A stretch of DNA of 64,000 nt from Parabacteroides gordonii MS-1 = DSM 23371 (GTDB lineage Bacteria; Bacteroidota; Bacteroidia; Bacteroidales; Tannerellaceae), in contig NZ_KQ033920.1 of NCBI RefSeq assembly GCF_000969825.1, positions 186,001 through 250,000 on the forward strand. Direction: 5' to 3'. Within the stretch, counting starts at the first letter, position 1; each line of letters opens with the position of its first letter. Of the stretch, positions 61,070-64,000 are shown one piece after another. Below the pieces are notes generated by a model. That model was not told the origin of the DNA and ran no database searches. It saw nothing but the letters and a program-made list of their open reading frames with translations. A program made the translations under genes and the position numbers.

Positions 61070-64000
61070 TTATAGGGTTTGTTTCTCTATTTCTTCAAGC
61101 AGCGCGCAAGCGGCTTCTACCGTGCTGACATTCTTTACCACGATGCTACGCTTGCCGTTCACGTCCCGGATCATGCATTCGCGGGGATGCTTCTGTATGA
61201 ATGCTAATAACTTATCGAATGCTTCGCTCTGGTAATACGGGCTGTCCTGGTTGGCTACCAGGAAGATACTCATCAAGCCTTTTTTCAGTACCAGTTTCTC
61301 CATGCCCAGTTTCCTGGCTATGCGGCGGAGGCGGACGACACGGATCAGCTCTTTTCCCTCTTTCGGGATCTTACCGAAACGGTCTTTCAGACGTTCGGTA
61401 AAGGCCAGGATGTCGCGTTCCTCTTCCATCTTATCCAGTTCGCGGTACAAGGTGATACGTTCCGAGTCGTTGGGGATATAAGTAGGAGGGAACATCAGCT
61501 CCAGGTCGCTTTCGATATACGTTTCGCGGATATATTCGCTACCGGAATCCCGTTTGCCGTCATCCGCATCGGCGTAGAGGTCGGCAAACTCGTCACTCTT
61601 CAGTTCGTCGACGGCCTCTTCCAGGATCTTCTGGTAGGTTTCGTAGCCGAGGTCGGCAATGAAGCCGCTTTGTTCGGCACCCAGCATATTTCCGGCACCA
61701 CGGATGTCGAGGTCTTGCATGGCGATATGAATGCCGCTTCCCAGCTCGGAGAAGTTTTCGATCGCCTGCAAACGGCGGCGTGCCTCCTGCGTGAGCGAGG
61801 AGAGAGGCGGTGAGAGCAGGTAACAGAACGCTTTGCGGTTGCTTCGTCCCACACGTCCGCGCAACTGGTGCAGGTCGGACAGCCCGAACTGCTGGGCGTT
61901 GTTGATAATGATGGTGTTGGCATTCGGCACGTCGATACCGCTTTCCACGATACTGGTGGCGATCAATACATCGTATTCGTAGTTTACGAAGTCGAGGATG
62001 ATTTTCTCCAGCTTGTCCGGTTCCATCTGTCCGTGGCCGACGGCTATGCGGGCGTCGGGCACTTCCCGGCGTACCAGATGTTCTATTTCGTAAATGTTCT
62101 GAACACGGTTATTGATGAAAAATACCTGCCCGTTACGGCTCATTTCGAAGTTGATCGCCTCGCGGATAATATCGGGGTTGAAACGCTCCACTTCCGTCTG
62201 TACCGGATAGCGGTTGGGGGGCGGCGTCGTGATGCTGCTCAGGTCGCGGGCTCCCATCAGCGAGAATTGCAACGTACGCGGGATTGGTGTCGCCGTCATG
62301 GTCAGCGTATCCACATTTACCTTCATTTGGCGAAGCTTCTCCTTGACCGATACGCCGAACTTCTGCTCTTCGTCGATGACCAGCAATCCCAGGTCTTTGA
62401 ACTTCACATCCTTGCTGACGATACGGTGTGTGCCGATCAGGATATTAACTTTCCCGTCCGCCACATCTTTCAGGGTTGCCTTGACCTGTGCCGTTGTCCG
62501 TGCCCGGCTGATATAATCGATCCGGCAAGGGAAATTTTTCAGACGCTCGGAGAAAGTCTGGAAATGCTGGAAAGCCAGCACGGTAGTCGGCACCAATACG
62601 GCCACCTGCTTATTATCCGATACCGCTTTGAAGGCGGCGCGGATGGCTACTTCGGTCTTTCCGAACCCGACGTCGCCGCAGATCAGTCGATCCATCGGGC
62701 GCGGATTTTCCATATCCTCCTTTACATCCGCCGTCGCTTTCATCTGGTCGGGCGTATCTTCGTAGATGAAGCTGGCCTCCAGTTCGTGCTGCATAAAGCT
62801 GTCGGGCGAGTAAGAGAAACCCTTTTCCTGTTTGCGCTGCGAATAGAGGAGGATCAGGTCGCGGGCGATGTCCTTGACCTTCTTCTTCGTTTTTTCCTTC
62901 ATCTTTTCCCAGGCACCGGTTCCCAGCTTGTTCAGTTTGGGAGGCTCGCCGCTGTCTTTTCCTTTGTATTTGGAGAGTTTGTGCAGCGAGTGGATGCTGA
63001 CGAAGATAATATCGTTGTTCTGATAGATCAGCTTGATCGCTTCCTGTATCTTTCCGTTCACTTCGGTGCGTACCAGGCCGCCGAACTGTCCGACGCCATG
63101 ATCGATATGCACGATATAATCGCCTGTCGTGAACTGGTTCAGCTCCTTCAGCGACAGCGTGATCTTTCCGCTCCTTGCCTTCTCGCTTTTCAGGTTGAAT
63201 TTGTGGAAACGGTCGAATAGCTGGTGGTCGGTAAAGAGGCAGATCTGTAATGTCTCGTCCGCGAAGCCTTCATGTATCGTCTTGTTGACCGAGGTAAAAG
63301 GGATGTTCTCTCCCCGGTCTTCGAAGATTGCCCGGATGCGGATGGCCTGCTTCTCGACGTCACTCAATATATATAAAGTATAGCCCTTCTCCAGATAATC
63401 TCGGAAAGAGCTGCTCACCATTTCGAAGTTCTTATGATAGATGGGCTGTGCCTGCGTGCTGAAAGTCAGGGTCGCATCGGCCACTCCGGTTGGGCGTGTA
63501 CCGAAATGCATCCGGCGGAAATTCAGGGCTGTCCGGAGGAATTCGTCCCCTCTGACTAATTTGGCACGCATCGCTTCGGCGTCTGCGAACGACTCCTCGT
63601 CACCGATCACCGGTTCTTCGTTCCACAAGCTGTCTATCCGTTCCTTCGTCCAGGCCAGGTCTTTGCAGGCCAGGGTCGTTTGCGGGGGCAATGAGTTCAG
63701 CAACATTGTGTTACTGCGGTTGCTCTTATTCATTTCCGGTACGATATAGATGCTGTCCATCTTCTCTTTGGAAAGCTGCGTCTCCACATCGAACGTACGG
63801 ATCGTTTCCACTTCGCTTCCGAAAAAGTCGATGCGGTAGGGGAACTCGTACGAAAAAGAGAAAACGTCGAGGATACTACCGCGTATGGCATATTGCCCCG
63901 GCTCATACACATAATCGACCTGCTCGAAACCATATTCGTCCAATACATCGGAAACGAACATATTATCCAGCTTTTCGCCGACGCTGATCTTGAGTGTGTT
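61070..64000 (-). CDS. mfd: Transcription-repair coupling factor Mfd, N-terminus outside window
   Basis: Frame open to the right edge; about 976 residues visible of a usual 1,100 or so. Seen in order: part of the UvrB-like region (FSYEFPYRIDFFGSEVETIRTFD), the RNA-polymerase-interacting domain (TGDYIVHIDHGVGQFGGLV), then the translocase with GDVGFGKTEVAIRAAFKA, LVIDEEQKFGV, MTATPIPRTL, GRVGRSNRKAF and a C-terminal TRCF domain. It removes stalled RNA polymerase and recruits UvrA to damage. The real start lies beyond 64000. Confidence 0.95.
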   Translation of the reverse strand, partial: NTLKISVGEKLDNMFVSDVLDEYGFEQVDYVYEPGQYAIRGSILDVFSFSYEFPYRIDFFGSEVETIRTFDVETQLSKEKMDSIYIVPEMNKSNRSNTMLLNSLPPQTTLACKDLAWTKERIDSLWNEEPVIGDEESFADAEAMRAKLVRGDEFLRTALNFRRMHFGTRPTGVADATLTFSTQAQPIYHKNFEMVSSSFRDYLEKGYTLYILSDVEKQAIRIRAIFEDRGENIPFTSVNKTIHEGFADETLQICLFTDHQLFDRFHKFNLKSEKARSGKITLSLKELNQFTTGDYIVHIDHGVGQFGGLVRTEVNGKIQEAIKLIYQNNDIIFVSIHSLHKLSKYKGKDSGEPPKLNKLGTGAWEKMKEKTKKKVKDIARDLILLYSQRKQEKGFSYSPDSFMQHELEASFIYEDTPDQMKATADVKEDMENPRPMDRLICGDVGFGKTEVAIRAAFKAVSDNKQVAVLVPTTVLAFQHFQTFSERLKNFPCRIDYISRARTTAQVKATLKDVADGKVNILIGTHRIVSKDVKFKDLGLLVIDEEQKFGVSVKEKLRQMKVNVDTLTMTATPIPRTLQFSLMGARDLSSITTPPPNRYPVQTEVERFNPDIIREAINFEMSRNGQVFFINNRVQNIYEIEHLVRREVPDARIAVGHGQMEPDKLEKIILDFVNYEYDVLIATSIVESGIDVPNANTIIINNAQQFGLSDLHQLRGRVGRSNRKAFCYLLSPPLSSLTQEARRRLQAIENFSELGSGIHIAMQDLDIRGAGNMLGAEQSGFIADLGYETYQKILEEAVDELKSDEFADLYADADDGKRDSGSEYIRETYIESDLELMFPPTYIPNDSERITLYRELDKMEEERDILAFTERLKDRFGKIPKEGKELIRVVRLRRIARKLGMEKLVLKKGLMSIFLVANQDSPYYQSEAFDKLLAFIQKHPRECMIRDVNGKRSIVVKNVSTVEAACALLEEIEKQTL

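Noticed and set aside
61868-63220. A 450-residue plus-strand frame inside mfd
   Set aside because: Shadow of the mfd gene; no promoter and no recognisable domain.
1-64000. tRNA, rRNA, insertion sequence with transposase, replication origin
   Set aside because: I looked for these and saw no convincing example in the window.

Overview
The window looks like chromosomal DNA of a gut Bacteroidales bacterium, most likely Parabacteroides or a close relative. The support is the many Bacteroidetes-type -7 promoter boxes (TAnnTTTG) with little Shine-Dalgarno signal, a fimbrillin-family lipoprotein operon, FISUMP-type C-termini, a DUF5686 outer-membrane protein, several HU-like proteins and a Bacteroidales-type tyrosine recombinase. 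Genus is inferred from gene content; no rRNA or tRNA gene was found.

Left region (1-8420), mostly minus strand: the start of an unknown lipoprotein gene, then a compact type I (I-B-like) CRISPR effector operon, cas6-cas5-cas3-cas8-cas7. It has no cas1, cas2 or cas4 in the window. Two CRISPR arrays with the same repeat lie beside it (6 repeats at 6737-7096, 9 repeats at 7545-8100). Each array has a homologous leader on its right containing an inverted repeat around a conserved core, so the arrays are probably transcribed leftwards like the cas genes. A small DUF3791-type gene sits between the arrays. A lone, opposite-facing degenerate repeat directly behind a promoter lies in the 5' leader of the next gene.

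Phase-variable surface operon (8475-22144): a tyrosine recombinase gene, an intergenic region with degenerate repeats, and a 204-bp segment bounded by perfect 27-bp inverted repeats. The best promoter in that segment points away from the operon, so the sequenced orientation is probably OFF. The operon downstream encodes a DUF5119-type lipoprotein, six fimbrillin-like lipoproteins, two large FISUMP-ended (tip-like) proteins and a terminal HU protein. One fimbrillin gene has a frame problem in its signal peptide.

Middle region (22471-39300): a HU / small membrane protein / M15 peptidase cassette whose peptidase carries a spanin-like C-terminal module; pbpC and a thioester alpha-2-macroglobulin split by a RhuM-type gene; free methionine sulfoxide reductase and a MATE transporter behind divergent promoters; a MntA/HepT toxin-antitoxin pair and a cytidylate-kinase-like gene; a TPP-riboswitch-controlled thi4; and a regulator gene with an in-frame amber codon near its end.

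Right region (39700-64000): a His-rich protein and a heavy-metal RND efflux operon (CzcBAC type); a SUMF1-sialidase fusion; a nitronate monooxygenase/FabK-like enzyme; tandem M3 peptidase lipoproteins; a truncated RhuM-type gene; NhaC antiporter; DUF5686 protein; HigBA-type toxin-antitoxin; and a mfd-fadD operon, with mfd running off the right edge.
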